Origin: Planctomycetales bacterium
GTDB lineage: Bacteria > Planctomycetota > Phycisphaerae > SM23-33
NCBI GenBank assembly: GCA_030592655.1
Contig: JAUVIQ010000024.1
Coordinates: 1 to 22,189, forward strand
Reading direction: 5' to 3'
DNA: 22,189 nucleotides
The notes beneath the pieces were generated by a model that worked only from the letters and a program-made list of their open reading frames with translations, searched no databases and was not told the origin of the DNA. Both the position numbers and the translations under genes were made by a program. Below, one piece after another: positions 15,894 to 22,189 of the stretch. Position 1 is the first letter of the stretch. Each line of letters opens with the position of its first letter.

Positions 15894-15978
15894 GTTGAAA
15901 AAACGCTATTTTCAGGCTTTTTTTTGACCTTGTTCATCGAGGGGTAAAAGGATAAACTCACTGACGATTGGAAGTACC

Positions 15979-16635
15979 ATGGATAACGAACTGTTTAAAT
16001 TTGGTTTGCGTGCCTTTGTGATGCTTTTTGCGATTGTGGATCCGTTCGGAAACGTTCCGGTTTTCGCGACGGTTACGCAATCGCTGGATGCGTCGCAGCG
16101 CCGGCGATTGGCTGGGAAGGTCTGCCTGGTTGCAGCCGGCGTATTGGCTGCCTTTGCCGTCGGTGGCACTGCCGTGCTGTGGGCGTTCCACCTGACCATG
16201 CCGGCAATTCGAATCGCCGGCGGGATCATCCTGCTGGTCATCGCGCTACAGATGCTTTCGGGACGACAGTTCCATTGGCCTCGCGGGCGTTCCGGGGGTT
16301 CGTCTGAACAGGGCGACCACGATATAGGCATTGTGCCGATGGCGATACCCATGATGGCCGGACCTGCAGCGATGTCGAGCGTCCTTGTGTTGTCCACACA
16401 GGCGTCAGCGTCGGGTCCGATGTATCTGGTAGCGGTGCTGTTGGTCGTCGTGCTGGTCTGTGCGTTTTCTTACCTGTGTTACCGTGCCGCCATACCGTTG
16501 ATGCACAAACTGGGCCGGACCGTTATGGTAACGTTCTCATGCGTGATGGGTTTAATCCTTGCAGCCCTGGCGGTCCAGTTCATGCTCGACGGCCTAGCCG
16601 AAGCAATCCCCTCGCTCTTCACAGCAGCGACGTAA
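15979..16635 (+). CDS. MarC family integral membrane protein
   Basis: 218 aa, normal for the MarC/UPF0056 family of six-helix inner-membrane proteins; the family was once tied to multiple antibiotic resistance, but that link was not upheld and its role is unknown. Seen: FVMLFAIVDPFGNVPVFATVT at the first helix, FHLTMPAIRIAGGIILLVIALQML, a polar loop at about 98-112 (WPRGRSGGSSEQGDHD), then IGIVPMAIPMMAGPAAMSSVLVL (the family hallmark) and three more helices ending in VMGLILAALAVQFMLDGL. ATG 15979 is preceded by GGAAG with suitable spacing. It stands alone, divergent from HU. The 145-bp gap after it carries the promoter of the next gene. Confidence 0.92.
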   Translation: MDNELFKFGLRAFVMLFAIVDPFGNVPVFATVTQSLDASQRRRLAGKVCLVAAGVLAAFAVGGTAVLWAFHLTMPAIRIAGGIILLVIALQMLSGRQFHWPRGRSGGSSEQGDHDIGIVPMAIPMMAGPAAMSSVLVLSTQASASGPMYLVAVLLVVVLVCAFSYLCYRAAIPLMHKLGRTVMVTFSCVMGLILAALAVQFMLDGLAEAIPSLFTAAT

Positions 16636-16710
16636 AAAAACGCGGACTTTCCCAACGGGGCGCAACTGTGTCCCATCCTATCGCTGGATATGATTCATGT
16701 TATCTGATTC

Positions 16711-16739
16711 TTGAAGAATGCTACGCACTGGTATATACT
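16711..16739 (+). promoter_or_regulatory. sigma70-like promoter of the zinc-ribbon gene
   Basis: TTGAAG (16711-16716), a 17-base spacer and TATACT (16734-16739) lie 41 bases before the GTG start. This is the best-formed plus-strand promoter in the window. Confidence 0.65.
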
Positions 16740-16780
16740 AATCCCGTGTCGCATCTACGAACTATCAAAGGGGACAAGTC

Positions 16781-17881
16781 GTGATTCGCTACTATTGCGA
16801 GCGATGCAAAACCAAATTGGAAAGTCCCAGCGAATTAGCAGGTAAGCAGGATAAATGTCCCCTGTGCGGACACGTGTGTACCGTGCCTAGTCCGAAACCA
16901 CATGCGATCAAACTCTGGCCTATTGCAACGACGTCGGTGGTTATCATAACAATCACAGCAGTAGCGATACTTGTTCTACGCGACGCGAATTCCATGCAGC
17001 AAATTGATCCCAACGAATTTTCGGCCAAGAGTGCTCCTCTGCTCGAAAACCGACCGGAAATCAAACGCCCCGTAGACATGACGCTGGGAAACTTATCCAC
17101 GTTCAAACCATTCTTGGATGATTTTGGAGGCAAACTAACGTCGAAAGGTAAGACGCCTGCTGGACGACGGTTTTTTATATACACATTGGACGAAGCAAAG
17201 GCCTTGGGCGGGGTGACTTTTGAGCTAAACGAGGAGAACCAAATAACAAAGATTGACTGCATGTTTGGCATAGCCAACGATGTTGATCTGGTTGTACGTT
17301 TTCGAAGTGCCATTTTCCCTGTGATAGTAGCGAGGCTATGCAAGAACTGGGACGATCAGAAACAAAACGAGTTCGCCCAGGCCATCACCAATTGTTTCGA
17401 AGAGGTTACCAACAGTCAGGAAGATAACGCAAAAGCAAAAGCATCTGTATTCAGTAACGGAATTACTGCAAAAATATTTTATACCAAGTTTGGATTAGGT
17501 AACGTGCGTCTGGAGAGGACAAATCCAGCCTCCAAAGAGTTGCCTCAATATGTTTATGAGCCTACGTTCAAGAAGGAAGAATCCTCCGGCAATAAAGAAA
17601 TCGGTATCAGCGGTATTAAGTACCGTCTTGTAGATCAGGAATATGGCCATGCGACTGTGGGCTGGCAAGTTCGCATCACGAACAACTCTACCCAAGCACA
17701 TGCTTATTACATCAAATGTTCATTCAGAGACGCAAAGAATTTCGAGGTAGCTTGGAGCAACCACAGCGGTCTGGTAATTCAGTCCGGTAAAAGCCAGAAC
17801 ATTAGTGAACAGGCAATGATGAAATCTTCAATTTGGCGACAAATCAAAAGCGTCGTCATAACGGTACAACCAATAAGATAG
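16781..17881 (+). CDS. zinc-ribbon, single-pass membrane protein of unknown function
   Basis: 366 aa. An N-terminal zinc ribbon (C6, C9, C26, C29; YYCERCKTKLESPSELAGKQ then KCPLCG) of the sort common on planctomycete membrane proteins, then one membrane helix at about 45-66. The remainder should face the other side of the membrane: residues about 85-255 match no family I know; residues about 275-366 (IKYRLVDQEYGHATVGWQVRIT, then SFRD and a closing VVITVQPIR) look like a beta-sandwich domain of the FxLYD kind. Start GTG 16781 has AAGGGG nine bases upstream. By eye it is clearly richer in A and T, with many AAA, AAC, AAT and ATA codons, than its neighbours, and has its own promoter and a strong terminator; it may have been acquired by transfer. 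The function is not inferable. Confidence 0.82.
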   Translation: MIRYYCERCKTKLESPSELAGKQDKCPLCGHVCTVPSPKPHAIKLWPIATTSVVIITITAVAILVLRDANSMQQIDPNEFSAKSAPLLENRPEIKRPVDMTLGNLSTFKPFLDDFGGKLTSKGKTPAGRRFFIYTLDEAKALGGVTFELNEENQITKIDCMFGIANDVDLVVRFRSAIFPVIVARLCKNWDDQKQNEFAQAITNCFEEVTNSQEDNAKAKASVFSNGITAKIFYTKFGLGNVRLERTNPASKELPQYVYEPTFKKEESSGNKEIGISGIKYRLVDQEYGHATVGWQVRITNNSTQAHAYYIKCSFRDAKNFEVAWSNHSGLVIQSGKSQNISEQAMMKSSIWRQIKSVVITVQPIR

Positions 17882-17921
17882 CAACGGGTAGCCAGTCCAT
17901 GATGCGAATTTTGCGCATAAA

Positions 17922-17997
17922 AAGAAGCCCAGCCATTGCTACTCTGCGAAGTAGCGATTCTTCGCTACGAAGCACGAGTCGAATGGCTGGGCTTCTT
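17922..17997. terminator. bidirectional intrinsic terminator
   Basis: A perfect 16-bp stem: arms 17922-17937 (AAGAAGCCCAGCCATT) and 17982-17997, with a second hairpin inside (GTAGCGA 17951-17957 with TCGCTAC 17962-17968). The ends are T-rich in both directions. It lies between the convergent zinc-ribbon gene and groEL, so it can stop transcription from both. Confidence 0.85.
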
Positions 17998-18003
17998 CTT
18001 AAA

Positions 18004-18036
18004 CCCTATTCCCTACGCCCTATTCCCTAATCCCTG
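18004..18036. repeat. CCCTATT/CCCTAA word repeat
   Basis: Units CCCTATTCCCTACG, CCCTATTCCCTAA and TCCCTG follow one another just after the groEL stop. They are loosely related to the AATCCCTG words upstream of groES. Confidence 0.6.
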
Positions 18037-18039
18037 CTT

Positions 18040-19671
18040 TTAATACATCCCTTCCATTCCGCCGGCGGGGGGGCCTGCGGGGGCTTTCTTTTCGGGGATT
18101 TCGCTGATTACCGCATCGGTCGTCAGCAGCAGGCCAGCCACGGAAGCGGCGTTCTGGAGAGCGGTCCGCTCGACTTTTGTCGGAACGATTACGCCGGCTT
18201 TGACGAGGTCGCAGTATTTGCCGGCCATTGCGTCGTAACCGAAGTTGGCGCTGTCGGCTTCTTCAACCTTGGCTGCGACGATTGAACCGTCCAGACCCGA
18301 ATTGGTCGCGATCTGCTTAATCGGCATTACCAGCGAGCGTCTGACGATATCGACGCCTGTGGCTTCGTCGTCGCTGCTGCATTTGATCTTGTCGAGGGCT
18401 TTCCTTGCCCGAAGCACAGCAACGCCGCCGCCGGGGAGGATTCCTTCTTCGACGGCTGCCCGGCAGGCGTGGAGTGCGTCCTCGACGCGGGCCTTCTTCT
18501 CTTTCATCTCGACTTCGGTAGCGGCCCCGACGTTAATCTGCGCGACTCCGCCGGACAACTTGGCCAGTCGTTCCTGGAGTTTCTCGCTGTCGTAATCGGA
18601 GTCGGTGGCGTCGATCTGATTCTTAATCTGCTCGATTCTGCCCTTGATGTCCGAAGTTTTACCGCCGCCTTCGATGATGGTTGTGTTGTCTTTGTCGATA
18701 CGGACCCGCTTGGCTGTGCCAAGGTCGGTCATCTGAAGATTCTCCAGCGACACGCCCATATCTTCCATAACGGCGTTTCCACCGGTCAGAACGGCGATGT
18801 CGCGGAGCATTTCCTTCCGGCGGTCGCCGAAGCCGGGGGCCTTGACCGTGCAGCACTGGAGTGTGCCGCGAAGTTTGTTGACCACCAGCGTCGCCAACGC
18901 CTCACCCTCGATGTCCTCAGCCACTATCAGAAGCGGTTTGCCCGACTGGGCGATCTTCTCGAGAAGCGGGACGAGGTCCTTGATGGACGAAATCTTCTTT
19001 TCGTTAATAAGGATGAAGGGATTCTCCAGGTCGCACTCCATCGTCTCTACCTTATTGACGAAGTGCGGCGAGATGTAGCCCTTGTCGAACTGCATACCTT
19101 CGACCAATTCGACGCTGGTATCCAGGCCTTGGCCTTCTTCGACCGTTATGACGCCGTCTTTTCCGACCTTGTCCATCGCCTCGGCTATCATTTTACCGAT
19201 TTCGGCGTCCTGGTTGGCAGCGCATGTGCCGACCTGGGCGATCTCTTTGGATTGCCTGACGGGTTTGCTTATCCGTTCCAGTTCAGCCACGATAGCGTCG
19301 GTTGCCTTCTCGATGCCTCGCTTCAGTTGCATCGCCTTTGCCCCAGCCGTTACGTTCTTGAGTCCTTCCTCGAAGATGGCCTCGGCGTAGATCGTGGCTG
19401 TGGTCGTACCGTCGCCGGCGACGTTGGATGTCTTTGAGGCGACCTCGCGCACCATTTGTGCGCCCATGTTTTCTTCGGGGTTTTCCAGTTCGATTTCCTT
19501 GGCGACCGTAACGCCGTCCTTGGTAACGGTCGGAGAGCCGAAGGATTTCTCCAGCACTACGACGCGCCCCGTCGGTCCCAGCGTAACTTTGACCGCCTGG
19601 GCCAATTTGTTGACGCCCCGGCGAATGGCCTCGCGGGCCTCTACATCAAATGTGATTTTCTTCTTTGCCAT
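18040..19671 (-). CDS. groEL: chaperonin GroEL (60 kDa)
   Basis: ATP-driven double-ring folding chaperone acting with GroES in the cytoplasm. 543 aa, the usual length. Seen: KVTLGPTGRVVVLEKSFGSPTVTKDGVTVAKEIEL, AGDGTTTATIYAEAI (the ATP-site GDGTTT), the apical domain with GMQFDKGYISPHFV, KPLLIVAEDIEGEALATLVVNKLRGT, AVKAPGFGDRRKEML in a slightly altered form (CTVKAPGFGDRRKEML), EEGILPGGGVAVL, and the GGMEGMY end with the typical Gly/Met tail, here short. ATG 19671 follows CAGGAG. It sits 14 bases after groES and is surely cotranscribed with it. No second groEL is visible here, although planctomycetes often carry several. Confidence 0.98.
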   Translation of the reverse strand: MAKKKITFDVEAREAIRRGVNKLAQAVKVTLGPTGRVVVLEKSFGSPTVTKDGVTVAKEIELENPEENMGAQMVREVASKTSNVAGDGTTTATIYAEAIFEEGLKNVTAGAKAMQLKRGIEKATDAIVAELERISKPVRQSKEIAQVGTCAANQDAEIGKMIAEAMDKVGKDGVITVEEGQGLDTSVELVEGMQFDKGYISPHFVNKVETMECDLENPFILINEKKISSIKDLVPLLEKIAQSGKPLLIVAEDIEGEALATLVVNKLRGTLQCCTVKAPGFGDRRKEMLRDIAVLTGGNAVMEDMGVSLENLQMTDLGTAKRVRIDKDNTTIIEGGGKTSDIKGRIEQIKNQIDATDSDYDSEKLQERLAKLSGGVAQINVGAATEVEMKEKKARVEDALHACRAAVEEGILPGGGVAVLRARKALDKIKCSSDDEATGVDIVRRSLVMPIKQIATNSGLDGSIVAAKVEEADSANFGYDAMAGKYCDLVKAGVIVPTKVERTALQNAASVAGLLLTTDAVISEIPEKKAPAGPPAGGMEGMY

Positions 19672-19685
19672 TTTTGTTGCTCCTG

Positions 19686-20009
19686 TCAGTTAAGAATTGC
19701 GAGTATGTCGCTCTCATCCATAAGCATTACTTCTTCGCCATCGACCTTTATTTCGGTTCCGGCGTAGGAGGTGAACAGCACGGTTTGTCCGACCTTTACC
19801 TGGAAATCGGCCCGTGTTCCGTCGTCGAGCAATTTACCGTCGCCGAGGGCGAGGATTTTACCCTGTTGCGGTTTTTCCTTCGCTGCGTCAGGAAGGACGA
19901 TCCCGCCTTTGGTCTTCGTTTCCGCCTCAAGACGTTTGATGAGAACCTTCTCACCCAGCGGGCGAATCTTTGTCTTTGCTGCTTTGCTCTTACTCTTGGC
20001 CTTTGCCAT
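19686..20009 (-). CDS. groES: co-chaperonin GroES (10 kDa)
   Basis: Caps the GroEL ring as a heptamer. 107 aa from ATG 20009, chosen for the AAAAGGAG ribosome site just upstream. Compared with the usual 95-100 aa it carries a basic N-terminal tail (AKAKSKSKAAKTK) before the conserved IRPLGEKVLIKRLEAETKTKGGIVLPDAAKEKPQQGKILALG (mobile loop KTKGGIVLP). The rest, VKVGQTVLFTSYAGTEIKVDGEEVMLMDESDILAIL, is standard. The frame is open to 20081, but that part is the 17-bp repeat. Upstream are tandem repeats; no CIRCE element (TTAGCACTC-N9-GAGTGCTAA) was found, so HrcA control is not indicated. Confidence 0.97.
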   Translation of the reverse strand: MAKAKSKSKAAKTKIRPLGEKVLIKRLEAETKTKGGIVLPDAAKEKPQQGKILALGDGKLLDDGTRADFQVKVGQTVLFTSYAGTEIKVDGEEVMLMDESDILAILN

Positions 20010-20045
20010 CTGTTGCTCCTTTTCTTTTGTTTCTTTTAGCAGAAC

Positions 20046-20096
20046 CAAAATCCCTGTAATCCAATAATCCCTGAAATCCAATAATCCCTGTAATCC
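20046..20096. repeat. three 17-bp tandem repeats upstream of groES
   Basis: Three near-identical units of period 17 (core AATAATCCCTGTAATCC; the middle copy has AAATCC and the first begins CAA). They lie 37 to 87 bases ahead of the groES start, within the likely promoter or leader. Confidence 0.85.
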
Positions 20097-20130
20097 TGCT
20101 ATCTTTTCCTTTTCTTCTTTTTCTTCTTTC

Positions 20131-20556
20131 TCAAAATCGATCTTTTCTGATGTTGGTATTCAGGCGGATCATCATTCGGTGAACCTGTACGAGTAATTCT
20201 TCCAGTCTAAGTGGTTTTACGACTACGCTGAAGGCAGCCAGGCTGAGGGCTTCTTCCAGGCGTCTGCTGTCCGGGCTACGGGCAAGCAGGACGACCAGCA
20301 GCGACTCATTAAGCCTTCGAATCATCCGCAACAGCGACAGGACGTCGATTTGTGCGACGGCTTCGTCCAGCACGACCGCGTCGGCCAGACCCGCCTGGAC
20401 CAGTCCTATGACTTCTCCGTCGGAATCCACCTTATAAGTCATAAGCAATTGTGGACCTACGATTAGAGACAGGGCGTCGGCGTACTCACCGGCTTCGCCG
20501 CTGACCACCAGTCCGAACGGATTCACATGATTATCTTGTATTGCCTGGGCAACCAT
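20131..20556 (-). CDS. atypical receiver-domain protein (pseudo-receiver)
   Basis: 141 aa with the pattern of a lone CheY-like domain: strand FGLVVSG, helix, strand TYKVDSDGE, helix, strand ADAVVLDEAVAQ with an Asp (D64) at the phosphoacceptor place, LLVVLLARSPD, and FSVVVKPLRLEELL with the conserved Lys (K114) and cis-Pro pattern. The acidic pair that normally binds Mg2+ at the end of strand 1 is replaced by SGEAGE, so phosphorylation may be weak, lost, or use E21. There is no output domain. Start ATG 20556. It is followed after 121 bp by groES on the same strand, and a shared transcript is possible. Partner kinase unknown. The call of a receiver fold is moderately firm. Confidence 0.7.
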   Translation of the reverse strand: MVAQAIQDNHVNPFGLVVSGEAGEYADALSLIVGPQLLMTYKVDSDGEVIGLVQAGLADAVVLDEAVAQIDVLSLLRMIRRLNESLLVVLLARSPDSRRLEEALSLAAFSVVVKPLRLEELLVQVHRMMIRLNTNIRKDRF

Positions 20557-20623
20557 TTATCCAATACCTCGCCGAAGCGCGAATACACCCCAGCCACTTC
20601 AATGTTAGCAAGTCCAATGCCGC

Positions 20624-20676
20624 TATCGCTAACGTCTTTATTTGCCAAGGTTTAGCGATATGGCCTAGTTGGCAAA
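20624..20676. promoter_or_regulatory. two interlocked inverted repeats between divergent genes
   Basis: TATCGCTAA (20624-20632) pairs with TTAGCGATA (20652-20660). TTTGCCAA (20641-20648) pairs with TTGGCAAA (20669-20676). The arms alternate, so both can form together only as a pseudoknot in RNA, or they are two overlapping protein-binding sites in DNA. The region is 68-120 bases ahead of the pseudo-receiver start. Confidence 0.5.
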
Positions 20677-20751
20677 ACTGTCAAATCCGCCGAAATTTAC
20701 AAATGGAGTCTGTCAGAATCTGCTTAAGTGGCAGGTGCAGGAAAAGTATTT

Positions 20752-20790
20752 GGCATTCGGCATTGGCCCCTGGGGCCAATGCCAAATGCC
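20752..20790. repeat. GGCATT-type hairpin
   Basis: 18-base arms at 20752-20769 and 20773-20790 pair with a single mismatch around a 3-base CTG loop. The stem is GGCATT, GGCATT and GGCCC. Same word as the 7102-7255 element. The remaining parts of the 20557-20872 gap hold only the interlocked repeats and the GGTATTCC words. Confidence 0.9.
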
Positions 20791-20826
20791 CTTTGTAATC
20801 CCAAGTCCCTAATCCCTCTTTTTTTC

Positions 20827-20858
20827 GGTATTCCGGTTTTACGGTAATCCGGTATTCC
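20827..20858. repeat. GGTATTCC/GGTAATCC word repeat upstream of the AraC-type gene
   Basis: GGTATTCC (20827-20834), GGTAATCC (20843-20850) and GGTATTCC (20851-20858), ending 14 bases before the AraC-type start. Same words as at 1271-1310. Confidence 0.75.
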
Positions 20859-20872
20859 GGTACAATGAAGCG

Positions 20873-21880
20873 ATGAAGGACATTCACCAGGCAGTCGGCG
20901 AAATTATAGACGAGCGCATCCTGCGGTGGATCGAGCGGGACGGCGTCAGCAAACTGCTCCTTCCCGAACAGATTACCTCCGCCGACTGCGACGAGTCGGC
21001 AAATCCCCAACGGCCACGCAGCCTGAAGCACCGCTCGCACGAACTTGCAATCGGCCTGACCGGAAAGGCGCCGTGCTACATAGAAAGAAAAGCGTTTGTT
21101 TTCACGCCCGGTAGGATGGTGCTCCTGCTTGGAGGAACCGCTCACAGACTGTCCCAGACAACTGTCAAACGGGTCAGCAACATTAACCTTAATAGACCGT
21201 CTTCGGTCCTTTGGCTGTTGGCTTATCCGTTCGGCGTTCTGGCGGAGGTCAGCCGTGTTGTTGACGGCGCCGATACGGTGGAAGTGATCGCACCGTATAT
21301 GCTCATGGACCGGCACATCAGCGGGTTGATGGGTCGCCTTCTGGAACAGGTGCGTCCAAGGCCGGCCGGTTACGCCCGTCTCGGGCGGGTCATCCTTATG
21401 GAAATCATGGAGCGATGCCTTTGGGCCGAGCACGCTGCAATGGAAGATATGGACAAGTTGTTCCATCAACGCCGCCCGTCGAAGTCCAGGCGCGGCAAGT
21501 TACGGTCGGAAGCGAAAAATCCAGAATGGGACAGGCCGGACAGTGAGACCTCGAAGCAATTTTCCGAGCAGGTTCAGGTTGCGATGGAGTTCATCCATTC
21601 CAACTACCAGACGCCCATCAGTCTGGACGACATCGCAGATGCAGCCGAGACCAACCCCGATCACCTGGGCCGGCAGTTCAAGGCCGCTATCGGTCTGGCG
21701 CCCGTCCAGTACCTCCTTGAAGTCCGCATGGAAACCGCTAAGCAACTGCTTCTGACCGATATGAAGGTTTCCCGGGTGGCCGAGATGGTCGGTATTCAGG
21801 ACCATTGCTACTTCAGCCGACTCTTCCGTCGCATCAGCGGCGTCAGCCCCCGCCAGTACCGTCGGCAAATAGACCAATAA
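20873..21880 (+). CDS. AraC-family transcriptional regulator
   Basis: 335 aa. The C-terminal DNA-binding domain (about 236-330) has both helix-turn-helix units: ISLDDIADAAETNPDHLGRQFKAAIGLAPVQYLLEVRMETAKQLL and then VSRVAEMVGIQDHCYFSRLFRRISGVSPRQYRR, a classic AraC signature. The N-terminal part (about 50-200) resembles a cupin-type ligand sensor (RSHELAIGLTGKAPC, then FTPGRMVLLLGGTAHRL, the His/Gly pattern of AraC sensor domains); sugar or other small ligands are typical, but none can be named. A charged linker (KSRRGKLRSEAK) joins the halves. ATG 20873 has only a weak ribosome site. The gene is divergent from the pseudo-receiver and is followed by a secreted-protein gene with a palindrome at its promoter, a possible target. 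Confidence 0.9.
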   Translation: MKDIHQAVGEIIDERILRWIERDGVSKLLLPEQITSADCDESANPQRPRSLKHRSHELAIGLTGKAPCYIERKAFVFTPGRMVLLLGGTAHRLSQTTVKRVSNINLNRPSSVLWLLAYPFGVLAEVSRVVDGADTVEVIAPYMLMDRHISGLMGRLLEQVRPRPAGYARLGRVILMEIMERCLWAEHAAMEDMDKLFHQRRPSKSRRGKLRSEAKNPEWDRPDSETSKQFSEQVQVAMEFIHSNYQTPISLDDIADAAETNPDHLGRQFKAAIGLAPVQYLLEVRMETAKQLLLTDMKVSRVAEMVGIQDHCYFSRLFRRISGVSPRQYRRQIDQ

Positions 21881-21944
21881 CAAGACCATTTCGCTCTCAC
21901 CCACCCAATAACGCAGGCCCGAAATAGTCCAACAAAAAGTCGAG

Positions 21945-21981
21945 ATCACCTATAGGCGATTTCGGGTATCCGCAATATAAT
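21945..21981 (+). promoter_or_regulatory. possible operator and promoter of the secreted-protein gene
   Basis: A near-palindrome (21945-21960, centre CCTATAGG at 21949-21956) covers the -35 position of TATAAT at 21976-21981; no good -35 hexamer is present, so an activator may be needed. A wider inverted pair CCCGAAAT (21918-21925) and ATTTCGGG (21959-21966) brackets it. Transcripts would have a leader of about 120 bases with a GGCGG/CCGCC hairpin. Confidence 0.45.
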
Positions 21982-22108
21982 TTACACAGTGAAATGGAGG
22001 TCATTCAATTGCAGATTTCAGATTAGTTGGAAATTGCGGAGGTTTTTATCGGCGGTGTGTTGCCGCCGGGACATTTCGCAAGGGAGTTTAGAAGTAAGGA
22101 GAACAAAG

Positions 22109-22189
22109 ATGAGAAATGTAACGATGTTATTGGCGGTAGCGGCAGTATTGGTCCTGGCCGGACAGGCCTACGGTTGGACTGCTGCGACC
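22109..22189 (+). CDS. secreted protein, start only (cut by window end)
   Basis: 27 residues are visible: MRNVTMLLAVAAVLVLAGQA then YGWTAAT. This is a plain signal peptide with a probable cleavage after GQA or AYG. AAGGAG is about 7 bases ahead of the ATG, a strong ribosome site. The mature protein lies beyond the window, so no function can be given; in planctomycetes such starts often belong to PEP-CTERM or extracellular matrix proteins, which is a guess only. Confidence 0.75.
   Translation, partial: MRNVTMLLAVAAVLVLAGQAYGWTAAT

Noticed and set aside
18469..19437. 322-aa open frame opposite groEL
   Set aside because: Antisense shadow of a highly conserved gene, a common effect in GC-rich codon use; no domain pattern.
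20046..20096. CRISPR array
   Set aside because: Units of 17 bp follow each other without spacers.
20049..20096. Contamination suggested by the minus-strand word GGATTACAGG, as found in human Alu
   Set aside because: It is only a part of a 17-bp tandem repeat in a bacterial leader, and no longer Alu match is present.
20010..20130. CIRCE/HrcA operator in front of groES
   Set aside because: No TTAGCACTC-N9-GAGTGCTAA-like inverted repeat could be found there.
20681..21469. 262-aa minus-strand open frame against the AraC-type gene
   Set aside because: Antisense shadow whose end includes translated repeat words.
1..22189. tRNA, rRNA or insertion sequences
   Set aside because: No cloverleaf-like sequence with a proper T-arm, no rRNA segment and no transposase reading frame was recognised on either strand.

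Overview
The window looks like a chromosomal segment of a Planctomycetota bacterium, probably of the class Phycisphaerae. This is an inference from a moderately GC-rich composition, a zinc-ribbon membrane protein of a kind common in that phylum (16781-17881), a secreted caspase-like/transglutaminase protein, a complex hybrid kinase, and gaps filled with short reiterated word-like repeats. No 16S rRNA or other decisive marker is present. Nothing looks like a phage, plasmid, IS element or CRISPR locus.

Layout. 1-1291 (+): the 3' part of a PBP4-type D-Ala-D-Ala carboxypeptidase, cut by the window edge. 5842-1313 (-): a probable five-gene operon, read right to left: miaA, a metallo-beta-lactamase-fold protein that has lost most metal ligands, a small lipoprotein, and two overlapping CNNM/CBS membrane proteins. 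6020-7096 (+): a NagA-like amidohydrolase. 7474-10991 (+): a two-gene signalling unit, a hybrid kinase (REC-HisKA-HATPase-REC-REC-HPt) overlapping by ATGA a REC-GGDEF diguanylate cyclase with intact active site and I-site. 11118-15316 (+): a secreted two-domain cysteine-protease-like protein overlapping an AAC(3)-like protein that carries a TIM-barrel-like C-terminal half. 15540-15818 (-): HU. 15979-16635 (+): MarC family. 16781-17881 (+): zinc-ribbon membrane protein of unknown function with its own sigma70-like promoter. 20556-18040 (-): an atypical receiver-domain protein, then groES and groEL. 20873-21880 (+): AraC-family regulator. 22109-end (+): start of a secreted protein.

How the genes may work together. 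The kinase/diguanylate cyclase pair is the clearest unit: it should phosphorelay through three receivers and an HPt domain and end in c-di-GMP production. The miaA operon mixes tRNA modification with envelope and ion-transport functions. groES-groEL is a standard chaperonin pair; no CIRCE operator was found in front of it.

The most unusual non-coding content is a set of intergenic elements built from short words. One type repeats GGCATT (7102-7255, 20752-20790), one GGGAT/CAGG (5897-5976, 20046-20096, and loosely 18004-18036), one GGTAATCC/GGTATTCC (1271-1310, 20827-20858), and one CCCCGGTTTT (11006-11042). Several fold into long hairpins, and some lie between divergent genes where terminators are not expected. 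A separate cluster of strong hairpins, one bounded by 9-bp direct repeats, fills the gap at 15313-15524.
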